64,000 bases of DNA from Prochlorococcus marinus CUG1416 (GTDB lineage: Bacteria > Cyanobacteriota > Cyanobacteriia > PCC-6307 > Cyanobiaceae): NCBI RefSeq assembly GCF_017695965.1, contig NZ_JAAORM010000002.1:597724-661723 (forward strand), written 5' to 3'. The notes below the pieces were generated by a model. It did not search any database and was not told the origin of the DNA. It worked only from the letters and a program-made list of their open reading frames with translations. The translations under genes were made by a program, and so were the position numbers. Shown one piece after another: positions 18,801 through 25,968 of the stretch. Position 1 is the first letter of the stretch. Each line of letters starts with the position of its first letter.

Positions 18801-19416
18801 CTTTTATAGATTAATAATTCTCCTTCCAGTTTTTATTCTTGGATGTGCACCAAATTCAATCAAAGAAAATAAAATAACACAAAAAATAGATAGTTTAGAT
18901 ATGAATATTTACTCTAAGAGTGGAGATAAAATATATTCTATTACTAGTCCAAACTCAATTTATAATAATAATGAACTAAGTTTCGAATTAAAAAGTCCAA
19001 CAATAAATATTTTTAACGGTGAAGAAACTAAATATATTATTAATTCTGATTACTCTATATTATCTGACAACAATAAGCTCCTAAATTTAAAAGGAAATGT
19101 AAAATTAAAAACTCTAAAGCAAGATCAGGATTTTTTGTATGCAGATAACTTTATTTGGGATATTGAAAAGAATAGCTATCTTTTAGAAGGAAATATAAGA
19201 TTTGAAAATAACAATATCATCTTAAATTCAGGAAAAGCAAAGTTGGGGGCAGATAACATAATTGAATTTTTTACTCCAGTAAAATATATAATTAAGGATG
19301 ATAATAACCAGAATAAATATGAAACAAACTCAGAAAATGCCTTCTATAATTTAAAAACAGAATCCGTCAGTTTTAAAGCAAAGGATAAAAGAGTTCGCTC
19401 AATAATTTATTTTTAA
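18787..19416 (+). CDS. lptC: LptC-like lipoprotein (LPS transport)
   Basis: This 209-residue protein has a lipoprotein signal peptide (LLPVFILGCAPN, lipobox L-G-C). It continues with an OstA/LptC-type beta-jellyroll pattern: SPNSIYNNNELSFELKSP, LNLKGNVKLKTL, FLYADNFIWDIEKNSYLLEG and LNSGKAKLGADNIIEFF. LptC proteins hand lipopolysaccharide from the inner-membrane LptBFG complex to LptA. Unlike E. coli LptC, which is anchored by an N-terminal helix, this one appears lipid-anchored, as in cyanobacteria. Two starts are possible (18787 and 18793), both overlapping metG. Confidence 0.72.
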   Translation: MSMNNFYRLIILLPVFILGCAPNSIKENKITQKIDSLDMNIYSKSGDKIYSITSPNSIYNNNELSFELKSPTINIFNGEETKYIINSDYSILSDNNKLLNLKGNVKLKTLKQDQDFLYADNFIWDIEKNSYLLEGNIRFENNNIILNSGKAKLGADNIIEFFTPVKYIIKDDNNQNKYETNSENAFYNLKTESVSFKAKDKRVRSIIYF

Positions 19417-20039
19417 ATATTATTTTTTGCAAAAATATTATTAATTTTCTTTGACCAGTTATTTATCCATCTTTCATCAGACTTAGTAAAACATTTTGCA
19501 CTCCAACCTCCTATCAATATAAAAGCCTTCTTATTTATAGGTACAACTAAAATAGATGGAATATCGGGACAGAAATTATAAAATTCATCTCTTCCTGGAT
19601 AAAATTTAGTGTTTACTAATGATAATAATTTCATATCTTTTATTGATCTCAGACAAGTTTCTCCAGGGTTAAACTCCTTATTTGAAGTAATTCCTCTTCT
19701 CAATATATTTACTCCATCATTGTGAATTAATATTGCTGCTGCTGCAGTAGAAGTTAATATTGCTTCAGATCCCCATGCAAGTTCATCAATAACATCATCA
19801 GGAATGTTTTTGTCGAAGAGAAACTTATTTTCTCCTTTTAGATCAGCCTTCTCACCTGCTAAGGGTTCAAATTGTTTAAATAAGAAACCTATCAAAATAA
19901 TAATTAATGAAGCTATTGCAGCTATTACTTGTGCTCGTTCGAGTTCAGGAGTAATTATCTCTATCGAAAAGAAATTTGCTATTTGAAAAATAAATAGTAT
20001 CGTGCCGATTAATACTAGAGATTTCCCATTGAATCCCAT
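19413..20039 (-). CDS. Cofactor assembly of complex C, subunit B type (CCB2/CCB4-like)
   Basis: This 208-residue protein has two N-terminal membrane helices (residues about 7-25 and 36-53), then a soluble domain with LAWGSEAILTSTAAAAILIHNDG, ILRRGI and a C-terminal GGWSAKCFTKSDERWINNW. This fits the cyanobacterial and plastid CCB2/CCB4 family, which helps attach heme c(i) to cytochrome b6 of the b6f complex. The stop overlaps the convergent lptC-like stop by 4 bases. Which of CCB2 or CCB4 it corresponds to cannot be decided here. Confidence 0.72.
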   Translation of the reverse strand: MGFNGKSLVLIGTILFIFQIANFFSIEIITPELERAQVIAAIASLIIILIGFLFKQFEPLAGEKADLKGENKFLFDKNIPDDVIDELAWGSEAILTSTAAAAILIHNDGVNILRRGITSNKEFNPGETCLRSIKDMKLLSLVNTKFYPGRDEFYNFCPDIPSILVVPINKKAFILIGGWSAKCFTKSDERWINNWSKKINNIFAKNNI

Positions 20040-20150
20040 ATATAAAATATGTTAATTCTATTTCAATTATGAAAATATTATATTGGTTAGTACGCTCAAA
20101 AATACTCAAACATATTGTTTTTAATATATAATTAATCAAAACCTTTTAAA

Positions 20151-20462
20151 ATGAACCTAAACTTTAATAAATATCTTTTTTCTTTTATTATTACTGGTTT
20201 AATATTTATCCTTATTCCTGCAACTACATACGCAGAAGGTGTTAGCAATATAAACAGACTTTTTGTTGTAACTCCACAAAGGACAATTATCAATTACGAA
20301 AAAAGTCAGCCTTCATCTATTGACAACCCTGTAGTGGATCCAAACTTTAACGTCATGAGATCTGATGATACTCTTAGTTCTACTGCTACTTATATAGTTG
20401 TTGGTTTATTAATTGCTGCCACGATTATTCCCTTAGCTACTTGGTGGTATTTCTCTAAATAA
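20151..20462 (+). CDS. Small exported protein with C-terminal membrane helix
   Basis: This 103-residue protein has an N-terminal signal segment (FSFIITGLIFILIPATTYAEG, cleavage likely after A-Y-A) and a second hydrophobic helix near the C-terminus (TATYIVVGLLIAATIIPLA) followed by WWYFSK. The middle part is soluble and would face the lumen or periplasm. No family is recognised; the layout resembles small thylakoid or envelope proteins. It is divergent from the CCB gene and is followed 10 bases later by cobU. Confidence 0.7.
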   Translation: MNLNFNKYLFSFIITGLIFILIPATTYAEGVSNINRLFVVTPQRTIINYEKSQPSSIDNPVVDPNFNVMRSDDTLSSTATYIVVGLLIAATIIPLATWWYFSK

Positions 20463-20472
20463 TAGAGAATTC

Positions 20473-21033
20473 ATGAATTCCCATGATTTAAGTAATAGAT
20501 ATGATTTATCTAATATTATTTTTATTACAGGTGGAACAAAAAGTGGTAAAAGTGAATTTGCAGAACATTTAGCAAAGGAATTTAAAAATTTATCATATGT
20601 TGCATTATCAAAAAACAACCCCAACGATAAAGAATGGCAAAAAAAAATTAATTTACATCGAAATAGAAGGCCAAAAGATTGGATATTAATTGAGACAACA
20701 GATTTATTAAATACATTAAAAAAAGAGGAGGGTCCATTATTAATAGACTCGATTGGAGGTTTTGTTATGGAAAGTATTGAACGAGATCACAAAGAATGGT
20801 CAACAAAGATGCATTCACTAATAGTTCTTTTAATAAAAAGAAAAAACATAACATTTATTGTTGGAGAGCAAGTTGGTTGGAGTTTGGTCTCAGAATATAA
20901 AATTGGTAATACTTATATTGAAAGAATTGGTGAGCTTCAAAAGAAAATAACCAAAATTTCGAAAGATAATTGGCTTGCAATAAATGGTAGAGCTATCAAA
21001 ATAGATGAAATAAGTTTAGAAATACCTACGTAA
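20473..21033 (+). CDS. cobU: Adenosylcobinamide kinase / guanylyltransferase
   Basis: This 186-residue protein has the P-loop GGTKSGKSEFAEHLA (residues about 19-33) and the CobU-type motif HRNRRPKDWILIET. The sequence IVGEQVGWSLVSEYKIGNTYIE replaces the usual N-E-V-G-x-G-I-V-P block. It phosphorylates adenosylcobinamide and transfers GMP to it in the nucleotide-loop stage of cobalamin or pseudocobalamin synthesis. The typical D-C-L-x-x-W segment is altered to LIDSIGGFV, which I take as lineage divergence. It ends 2 bases before trmL. Confidence 0.82.
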   Translation: MNSHDLSNRYDLSNIIFITGGTKSGKSEFAEHLAKEFKNLSYVALSKNNPNDKEWQKKINLHRNRRPKDWILIETTDLLNTLKKEEGPLLIDSIGGFVMESIERDHKEWSTKMHSLIVLLIKRKNITFIVGEQVGWSLVSEYKIGNTYIERIGELQKKITKISKDNWLAINGRAIKIDEISLEIPT

Positions 21034-21035
21034 AA

Positions 21036-21518
21036 TTGGAAGTTGCTCTTTTTGAACCTAGAATCCCCCAAAATACTGGTAATATTGCCAGGTCATGCGC
21101 TGCATTTAACATTCCTTTAAATCTTATAGAGCCCTTAGGTTTTAAACTAGAAGATAAATATTTAAAAAGAGCAGGATTAGACTATTGGCCACTAGTTACT
21201 GTTAATAAGTATGGAAATTTTGATAAATTTATAGAGAACAAATTAACTAATAGAATAATTTCCTTTAGTAAAAAAAATGGTATCTACTTGAAGGATTTTA
21301 AATTTCAGGAAGAAGATGTTTTGCTATTTGGAAGGGAAGATTCTGGATTGCCAAATTACATTATTGATAAAAGCGATTTTTTAATATCAATATTTATGCC
21401 AAATTTGCAAACCGGATCAAATGATCAAAAAGGTGTTAGGAGTTTAAATCTTTCTGTAGCATGCGGTATTGCTATATATGAGGCTAATAAACAAATAAAT
21501 TTTGAAAATGATAATTAA
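21036..21518 (+). CDS. trmL: tRNA (cytidine/uridine-34 2'-O)-methyltransferase
   Basis: This 160-residue SPOUT methyltransferase starts at TTG 21036 (MEVALFEPRIPQNTGNIAR). It contains the trefoil-knot motifs LLFGREDSGLP and MPNLQTGSNDQKGVRSLNLSVACGIAIYE. TrmL methylates the wobble ribose of certain tRNA-Leu species. Length is typical for the single-domain enzyme. It directly precedes tRNA-Met and is tightly spaced behind cobU. Confidence 0.88.
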   Translation: MEVALFEPRIPQNTGNIARSCAAFNIPLNLIEPLGFKLEDKYLKRAGLDYWPLVTVNKYGNFDKFIENKLTNRIISFSKKNGIYLKDFKFQEEDVLLFGREDSGLPNYIIDKSDFLISIFMPNLQTGSNDQKGVRSLNLSVACGIAIYEANKQINFENDN

Positions 21519-21547
21519 GTACAAACAATGTTTTACAATATTCCCAT

Positions 21548-21621
<74 letters not shown>

Positions 21622-21636
21622 TAAAAAACAATAGCA

Positions 21637-21801
21637 ATGAAAGAAGACATCAATTGGAAGCAAGAGATCCTTGCAAGTAAGAAGTTTAATAATAAATTTT
21701 CAAAGAAAATATTAAAAAAAGGTGCAAAGAATTATATACAAGAAATTTATATGGGAAATATGTATTCCAGATGGAGAAAAAATAGAGAGCTAACTAAATA
21801 A
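21637..21801 (+). CDS. Small basic protein (54 aa), hypothetical
   Basis: This is a 54-residue reading frame starting 16 bases after tRNA-Met: MKEDINWKQEILASKKF, then a Lys-rich helix (SKKILKKGAKNYIQE) and a Trp/Arg end (YSRWRKNRELTK). It has no membrane segment, and its net charge is strongly positive, which would suit nucleic-acid binding. No ribosome binding site is obvious. Amino-acid choice looks coding rather than random. Confidence 0.5.
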   Translation: MKEDINWKQEILASKKFNNKFSKKILKKGAKNYIQEIYMGNMYSRWRKNRELTK

Positions 21802-21867
21802 CAAATACCAAAATACAAAAAGCTATGTTTAACAACAAGCTAATGGTTTTAGAATTAATTCTCATAA

Positions 21868-21957
21868 CTATCTAACTTTAGTAAGCTTGATTTCTCTCCT
21901 AACAAGTAATGCTATAACAACAACACACATATTCATTAGAAATACGTCTAATGGCAT
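21868..21957 (-). CDS. Possible 29-aa membrane micro-protein
   Basis: The short frame has the form of a one-helix protein: MPLDVFLMNMCVVVIALLVRREIKLTKVR, given here in two parts as MPLDVFLMNMCVVVIALL and VRREIKLTKVR. The helix of about 17 hydrophobic residues followed by a basic tail fits a single-pass membrane peptide with its C-terminus in the cytoplasm. There is no clear ribosome binding site. It could be chance, but the helix-then-basic-tail layout is like that of many tiny cyanobacterial membrane proteins. Confidence 0.3.
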   Translation of the reverse strand: MPLDVFLMNMCVVVIALLVRREIKLTKVR

Positions 21958-22021
21958 TAAATGAAAAGATCTCTACTCAATTAATAGCAATGATATTGGT
22001 GTGCTAATTAATAAAGAATCA

Positions 22022-22208
22022 CTAATCGTTGTATACCAAGCAATGTTGATCGGATGGATTTAATTCACATTCCTTATCCATTTAATTAAGATAGGTCAGT
22101 TGATACTCCCTGCTCTTTCATTAAATCCTTGATAGTTGAATAATCCTTTCCATTATCAAGATCTTTTATGTTCTTATCTTGGATGCTAAATGTATTTTTT
22201 AGTTTCAT
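22022..22208 (-). pseudogene. Frameshifted CP12-like small protein (paralogue of 63774-63962)
   Basis: From ATG 22208 the frame reads MKLKNTFSIQDKNIKDLDN and continues to GVSTDLS, then stops at 22086. One base out of frame the sequence continues DKECELNPSDQHCLVYND and stops at 22022. The intact copy at 63774-63962 has exactly these two halves joined (SSDLADYWDKECELNPS). The difference is one extra base between about 22081 and 22088. The lost part carries the C-x8-C and CLVY end that resembles the C-terminal loop of CP12. A GAGGTAA ribosome binding site precedes both copies. The frame is also open for 63 codons upstream to a GTG at 22397, so a longer N-terminus is possible. Confidence 0.6.
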
Positions 22209-22632
22209 GGTATTTACCTCGTAATAATCTCTATGGTCTATCCATTTAGGTAGTTTGCTAAGAATTTTATGTGTGCGGTAAGAGGTACTAAATTGTACGG
22301 ATTGAGGATCAAAAAGAATCAACTGATTTCGAGAGATCGAGATAAAAAACATTTTTGAGAGAATCTTGGGATTCTTATATGAGACCTGATATGCCACTCT
22401 GATTTTACTTAGCTATAAAGATAAAGTGGGCTTAAGAAGGAGTAATGAATAACTTAATTAGCCCTTTAGCACTTGGAAAAGTATTAAAGAATTAAGATTT
22501 AACTCCACAAAATGACTAGCAAGTAGTCTTACTATCTATAAGGAAAACCGCAACATGGTCTGCCATTCATAGACTTGCAAGAAGACTAGAATTTAAGCAG
22601 TCAGTAGTTAATCAAAAGAAACAACATTAACA
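22209..22632. other. Spacer between the frameshifted gene and clpS
   Basis: On the minus strand 22209-22397 is open and in frame with the downstream CP12-like fragment (includes MFFISISRNQLILFDPQ and KLPKWIDHRDYYEV); it may be an N-terminal extension or a remnant of another small gene. CTTATATGAGAC at 22374-22385 also occurs at 12401-12412 inside a palindrome. A 16-codon frame at 22445-22495 follows AAGGAG too closely to be convincing. The remainder up to clpS shows nothing I can name. Confidence 0.4.
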
Positions 22633-22929
22633 ATGGAATTATCTACCACTTCACCTACTACAGTCTTAGAACCAAACACAGCAAAACATAAATATCCAGA
22701 AGCAAGAGTGATAGTTCTTGATGATAATTTTAATACGTTTCAACATGTAGCAAACTCCCTTTCGGCAATAATTCCAGGAATGAGTGAAAAGAGATCATGG
22801 GATCTAGCCATTGAAGTAGACCAGTCAGGTTCGGCAGAAGTATGGAGAGGTAATTTTGAACAGGCTGAGTTTTATCACGAGCAACTGGTAAGTAAAGGTT
22901 TAACTATGGCGCCAATTGAGAAAACATAA
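22633..22929 (+). CDS. clpS: ClpS-type ATP-dependent protease adaptor
   Basis: This 98-residue ClpS-fold protein presents N-degron substrates to the ClpCP (ClpAP-like) protease. It has the core VIVLDDNFNTFQHVANSLSAI, where D-D/N-F-N-T-F corresponds to the D-D-x-x-T/N substrate-pocket strand, then MSEKRSWDLAIEVDQSGSAEVW and a final EQLVSKGLTMAP. Cyanobacteria carry two ClpS types; the VLDDNFNTF and AEVWRGNFEQAE features look like the second, ClpS2. The gene is an island of conserved function among small unrecognised ORFs. Confidence 0.83.
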   Translation: MELSTTSPTTVLEPNTAKHKYPEARVIVLDDNFNTFQHVANSLSAIIPGMSEKRSWDLAIEVDQSGSAEVWRGNFEQAEFYHEQLVSKGLTMAPIEKT

Positions 22930-23030
22930 AGATATATAAAAGTGATAGAAAATTTTTTTAGGTTATAAATTCGAAGCTTTCAAGATTTAAAAGAGTTCAA
23001 AATAATCAAATAGTCGGATTAATAAGCGTT

Positions 23031-23183
23031 TCATTTATTTACTACTTTTCCTCCATATTGCCTAACAATTTTATCAAGCAAAATACGCATATCTTTATTT
23101 TTAAGCTTCTCTATTTGCTGCAGATTTTCAAGAAGATCACATATTTGATCCTGTGTGTCTTCATTTAATTCTGTTACTGGCAT
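23031..23183 (-). CDS. Small protein (50 aa), hypothetical
   Basis: This is a 50-residue frame from ATG 23183: MPVTELNEDTQDQICDLLEN, then QIEKLKNKDMRILLDKIVRQ and YGGKVVNK. It is an amphipathic, mostly helical acidic-then-basic sequence with one Cys. It has no membrane segment and no recognised family. It is located between clpS and the hairpin at 23274, on the opposite strand to clpS. Confidence 0.5.
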   Translation of the reverse strand: MPVTELNEDTQDQICDLLENLQQIEKLKNKDMRILLDKIVRQYGGKVVNK

Positions 23184-23273
23184 TAATATATATTATTTGG
23201 GTCTTCTAATTTTAGATCTAAAGGCAATACACATGTTTATTGTATTAATATTTTTATATTGCTATTTATTTAA

Positions 23274-23322
23274 AGCGGACTAAGGTTCATTTCTCCCCGA
23301 GAATTTAGTCCGCTGATTTTTT
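23274..23322 (+). terminator. Strong hairpin with T-run; terminator or 3' end of a small RNA
   Basis: The arms AGCGGACTAA (23274-23283) and TTAGTCCGCT (23305-23314) are perfect reverse complements (10 bp). A second short stem TTCT/AGAA around CCCCG sits inside the 21-base loop. A run of six T (23317-23322) follows, so it reads as an intrinsic terminator for plus-strand transcription. No plus-strand gene ends nearby except clpS, 345 bases upstream, so it may end a non-coding RNA. Confidence 0.7.
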
Positions 23323-23454
23323 AGGATTAAATTAATTTTAGGCTCACTTTTTTTTAGGAATTGTTTATGAAGGGTTTCATAAATATTCATTATTATTTAT
23401 TTCTTCATTTCATAGAAAAGGTATCTTACATGAACAAAACTAAGTGTGACACTT

Positions 23455-23820
23455 TTATTCGATAATATTGTTATTTTGCTTCATAACTTTTTTAAAGTAC
23501 TTAAACTCGATAAATTCATGCATCATTTTGATATCATCGGATAAGACTTTTTTATTAACTGTATAATCATCACTATGACTTGGGGACTTATTATTTTTAG
23601 GGAATGTTTCTTGTTCTATGAAATCATTAATGAAGTTCAAATTTTCTCTTGTTTTATGAGGAAAAGAGTCACTTAATACACCTCTAGACCTTAATGCTTC
23701 TTCAACCAATAAACCTGTAACTTTTGATTGACTAAATTCATTAGCTCTACACAATTTATCAATAATATCGTGAACTTTTTCACTCGGTAGAAACCCAATT
23801 CTTTTCCTTTGAGAGGGCAT
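23455..23820 (-). CDS. Ribbon-helix-helix-like small regulator
   Basis: This 121-residue protein has an N-terminal stretch KRIGFLPSEKVHDIIDKLCR followed by QSKVTGLLVEEALRSRG (residues about 6-48). This fits the strand-helix-helix pattern of CopG/Arc-type DNA-binding proteins or of small mobilisation proteins. The rest is hydrophilic (SFPHKTRENLNFINDFIEQE) and ends with a Lys/Asn-rich tail, KKVMKQNNNIIE. It is located among small accessory ORFs. Assignment is by pattern only. The N-terminus resembles the N-terminal part of the 11189-12214 protein in layout. Confidence 0.55.
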   Translation of the reverse strand: MPSQRKRIGFLPSEKVHDIIDKLCRANEFSQSKVTGLLVEEALRSRGVLSDSFPHKTRENLNFINDFIEQETFPKNNKSPSHSDDYTVNKKVLSDDIKMMHEFIEFKYFKKVMKQNNNIIE

Positions 23821-23897
23821 AATAATAAATTTTTAGTGTCACACTTGCATATTACAAGTGTTGCACTATATTTAATTTAAGTCAACTAATTTTTGTT

Positions 23898-24050
23898 ATG
23901 CATATTTTAATATTCCCTGCCGGATTTATTCTTTGGTATTTAGCTTATGAAGCAAAACCAATCATTAATGATGAAGTAACAATTCATTGGGAAGAGAAAA
24001 ATAAAAATAAAAGAAATAAACTTTTGAATATAATTAATAAAAGCTTTTAA
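23898..24050 (+). CDS. Small single-pass membrane protein (50 aa)
   Basis: The frame begins MHILIFPAGFILWYLAYEAK, a short hydrophobic helix, and goes on with a charged cytoplasmic part (DEVTIHWEEKNKNKRNKLLN). The stop TAA (24048-24050) overlaps the stop of the convergent 24047-24226 frame. No family is recognised. The membrane helix with a basic tail favours a real gene. Confidence 0.45.
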   Translation: MHILIFPAGFILWYLAYEAKPIINDEVTIHWEEKNKNKRNKLLNIINKSF

Positions 24051-24226
24051 AACTTACTGTCAACACATTTTGACCATTCCTTGTGCTTAATATCTAGATC
24101 TGAGATTAACTGTTTTTGATAAGTATATTTGAGTTGATTTTCGTTAAGAGATTTTTTTGTGATAATCATCTCATTAGAGAAAAAACTAGGAGTGTTGGAA
24201 CTACCTATTTTTTTTTTGATATCCAT
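24047..24226 (-). CDS. Small protein (59 aa), hypothetical
   Basis: This is a 59-residue frame from ATG 24226: MDIKKKIGSSNTPSFFSNEM, then SLNENQLKYTYQKQLISDLD and KHKEWSKCVDSKF. It is hydrophilic with one Cys near the end and no membrane helix. Its stop overlaps the convergent 23898-24050 stop by sharing the TTAA at 24047-24050. Function unknown. Confidence 0.45.
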   Translation of the reverse strand: MDIKKKIGSSNTPSFFSNEMIITKKSLNENQLKYTYQKQLISDLDIKHKEWSKCVDSKF

Positions 24227-24388
24227 TAATACAGATCTTATCTATTGTTTTTATAAGATTTAATAGCCATTAGTCTTAACAATTTTATATTCTTTTTATA
24301 TTTACTTAATATATATTTAGTATGTTTGTAAACAATATTAATTTAATAAATAAAAAAGGCTATATTAAGGAAAATATTTAACTTACTT

Positions 24389-24562
24389 ATGAATCTTAAG
24401 GAGAGAGGGATTACGGTTGGAGATTTACTAATTATATTATTAATAATAATAACTTCTACAGTATTAATTAAATCATTTAACAAGGATAAGAAAACAACAC
24501 TTAATCATAGTAATCAAGAGAAAGTATCTTATAAGAAACTTTATTATCAAAAATTTATTTGA
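24389..24562 (+). CDS. Small membrane protein (57 aa)
   Basis: The frame begins MNLKERGITVGDLLIILLII, runs into a single hydrophobic helix (to about residue 28), and has a hydrophilic Lys-rich tail ending KLYYQKFI. The start resembles the N-terminus of pilin-like proteins (basic residues, G-x-T-x-x-x-L-L hydrophobic run), but the Glu at position 5 of the helix and a long C-terminal domain are missing, so I do not call it a pilin. Single-pass topology with an exported N-terminus or cytoplasmic tail is likely. Confidence 0.5.
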   Translation: MNLKERGITVGDLLIILLIIITSTVLIKSFNKDKKTTLNHSNQEKVSYKKLYYQKFI

Positions 24563-24663
24563 ACAATTTATATAAATAACTTTGAAAACTCCTAATTAGT
24601 TTAATTAAATATTATTTGGCTCTTATTTAAATTTCAAGTATTAATATTTATCCAACATTTAGT

Positions 24664-24849
24664 TTATATATTATAATTATTTTGATGAAATGATTTGGAC
24701 CTTTCCCATTTTAAATTATCTTTCAAATCATTGATATCATTTGATAGAGAAACTAAATTCACCATTTGGAGAATTTGAGTTTTATTTAGCCTATCTATGG
24801 CAATTAGTTTATTAAGCATTACTAAGACAGATTTATCATTAATATTCAT
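24664..24849 (-). CDS. Small helical protein (61 aa)
   Basis: This is a 61-residue frame from ATG 24849: MNINDKSVLVMLNKLIAIDR, then TQILQMVNLVSLSNDINDLK and a basic/aromatic end (WERSKSFHQNNYNI). It is amphipathic and helical with no membrane segment. It lies alone between two plus-strand small genes. No function recognised. Confidence 0.4.
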   Translation of the reverse strand: MNINDKSVLVMLNKLIAIDRLNKTQILQMVNLVSLSNDINDLKDNLKWERSKSFHQNNYNI

Positions 24850-25047
24850 TATTTGTATTAAAAATTCTAGGATCTTTTATTGAGACAACTCTATCTTAGA
24901 TTTTTATAAATTGCTCCTAAGATCGTTAATATATTTATTAATACATACAAAATTATTTATAAATTCACCAGATAGAACACATTAACTGTACAGAAAAAAA
25001 TTTATACTCACTTTTTTATAAATTCGTTTATCTTATAAGAAAAAAAA

Positions 25048-25218
25048 ATGAAAAAAGAATCTCGAAAAGAATATCTTAATAAAGATGAGGTTAATGAAAT
25101 GATTGAATCAGCTATTAGAAGACACAATAGAAGATCCACAATAATATCAAGTGTACTTGGCTGGATCCTAATAGGGGGTTATTCATTTGGTCTTTTTCAA
25201 GCTGTACAAAACGTCTAA
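25048..25218 (+). CDS. Small membrane protein (56 aa)
   Basis: The frame starts MKKESRKEYLNKDEVNEMIE, has a basic stretch SAIRRHNRRS and then a hydrophobic helix (TIISSVLGWILIGGYSFGLF) near the C-terminus. This is a tail-anchored layout with a charged cytoplasmic N-terminus. An A-rich leader with AAGAAAAAAAA precedes the ATG. No family recognised. Confidence 0.5.
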   Translation: MKKESRKEYLNKDEVNEMIESAIRRHNRRSTIISSVLGWILIGGYSFGLFQAVQNV

Positions 25219-25281
25219 TCAATGTCTCCCATCAATGCAAACAAGTGAGATGATAGATTAATAAAAGATTTGTTTTTCACT

Positions 25282-25503
25282 ATGAGAGAATATATCGAAA
25301 CAAACTTAACTGTTATTCGGAAATATATAAAAAAGCGAAAAAAGTTTATATCGAAATTGAATAATGCTTCGATAATGGAGGAATTCAAAGAATGGAGTAA
25401 TTATCCAATACCGGAAACAGAATCAATATGGACATTACCAGACTTGACTAGCAATGAAAGATTAAAGAATTTTTGTCGATCAATTAAAAAAGAAATAAAA
25501 TGA
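25282..25503 (+). CDS. Small basic protein (73 aa), hypothetical
   Basis: The ATG at 25282 gives MREYIETNLTVIRKYIKKRK and continues with SIMEEFKEWSNYPIPETESI and NERLKNFCRSIKKEIK. A TTG four codons upstream (25270) is an alternative start. It is soluble, with Lys-rich ends and a Pro/Trp-containing middle. It ends 4 bases before the convergent 25508-25666 frame. Function unknown. Confidence 0.5.
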   Translation: MREYIETNLTVIRKYIKKRKKFISKLNNASIMEEFKEWSNYPIPETESIWTLPDLTSNERLKNFCRSIKKEIK

Positions 25504-25507
25504 TTTA

Positions 25508-25666
25508 TCAACTACCTAGTTGAATATGATTTACTTTTAAGTAAAAATAACCCGCAAATCCAACTATATTTAGTATTACAACGAAAATCCAAGCTCCAAT
25601 TGGCTGATTAGAATCAAACTTTTTTATTCTAATTTTATTCTTTAGTCTTTCAATATAATTAGCCAT
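25508..25666 (-). CDS. Small membrane protein (52 aa)
   Basis: The frame from ATG 25666 reads MANYIERLKNKIRIKKFDSN, then QPIGAWIFVVILNIVGFAGY and FYLKVNHIQLGS. A basic amphipathic N-terminus followed by one membrane helix ending in an aromatic belt is a typical layout for tiny membrane-complex subunits in cyanobacteria. It is not one of the photosystem subunits I know. Confidence 0.5.
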   Translation of the reverse strand: MANYIERLKNKIRIKKFDSNQPIGAWIFVVILNIVGFAGYFYLKVNHIQLGS

Positions 25667-25743
25667 GATTAAAATTACTAAAAGAATAATATTAATTATA
25701 GAGATTTGAATTTAAAGGAATATTAAATAAAAGAAAATTTCTT

Positions 25744-25869
25744 TTAATTCGAATTATTAATATCAGGTCTTTTAATGGGATATTTAATTAACTCCTTTTT
25801 GAGATTTTTTAAAAGTTTATTATGATTTAAAATTGTAAACTTCCTACTAAAGGAAAAATGCCATTTCAT
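25744..25869 (-). CDS. Possible 41-aa basic peptide
   Basis: The short frame from ATG 25869 begins MKWHFSFSRKFTILNHNKLL and ends KKELIKYPIKRPDINNSN. It is basic with no membrane helix. No ribosome binding site is seen. It occupies the otherwise empty gap before the peroxiredoxin promoter. The reading is tentative. Confidence 0.3.
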   Translation of the reverse strand: MKWHFSFSRKFTILNHNKLLKNLKKELIKYPIKRPDINNSN

Positions 25870-25885
25870 TGAAATAGAAAAAAAC

Positions 25886-25915
25886 TTGCTAATTTATTAT
25901 TAATAAAATTATAAT
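25886..25915 (+). promoter_or_regulatory. Sigma70-type promoter for the peroxiredoxin gene
   Basis: A consensus TATAAT lies at 25910-25915, with TTGCTA at 25886-25891 as a -35-like box and 18 bases between them. The expected transcript start is about 25922, giving a leader of roughly 47 bases to the ATG at 25969. Confidence 0.45.
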
Positions 25916-25968
25916 ACCTATTACGGTCATTAAGACCACACATAATTTAAATAAGGACAAATTTATTC

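Noticed and set aside
22445..22495. 16-codon frame after AAGGAG near clpS
   Set aside because: The ribosome binding site is only 2 bases from the ATG and the peptide has no recognised features.
24389..24562. Type IV pilin-like gene
   Set aside because: The N-terminus has some likeness, but the prepilin cleavage site with Glu at +5 and a globular C-terminal domain are missing.
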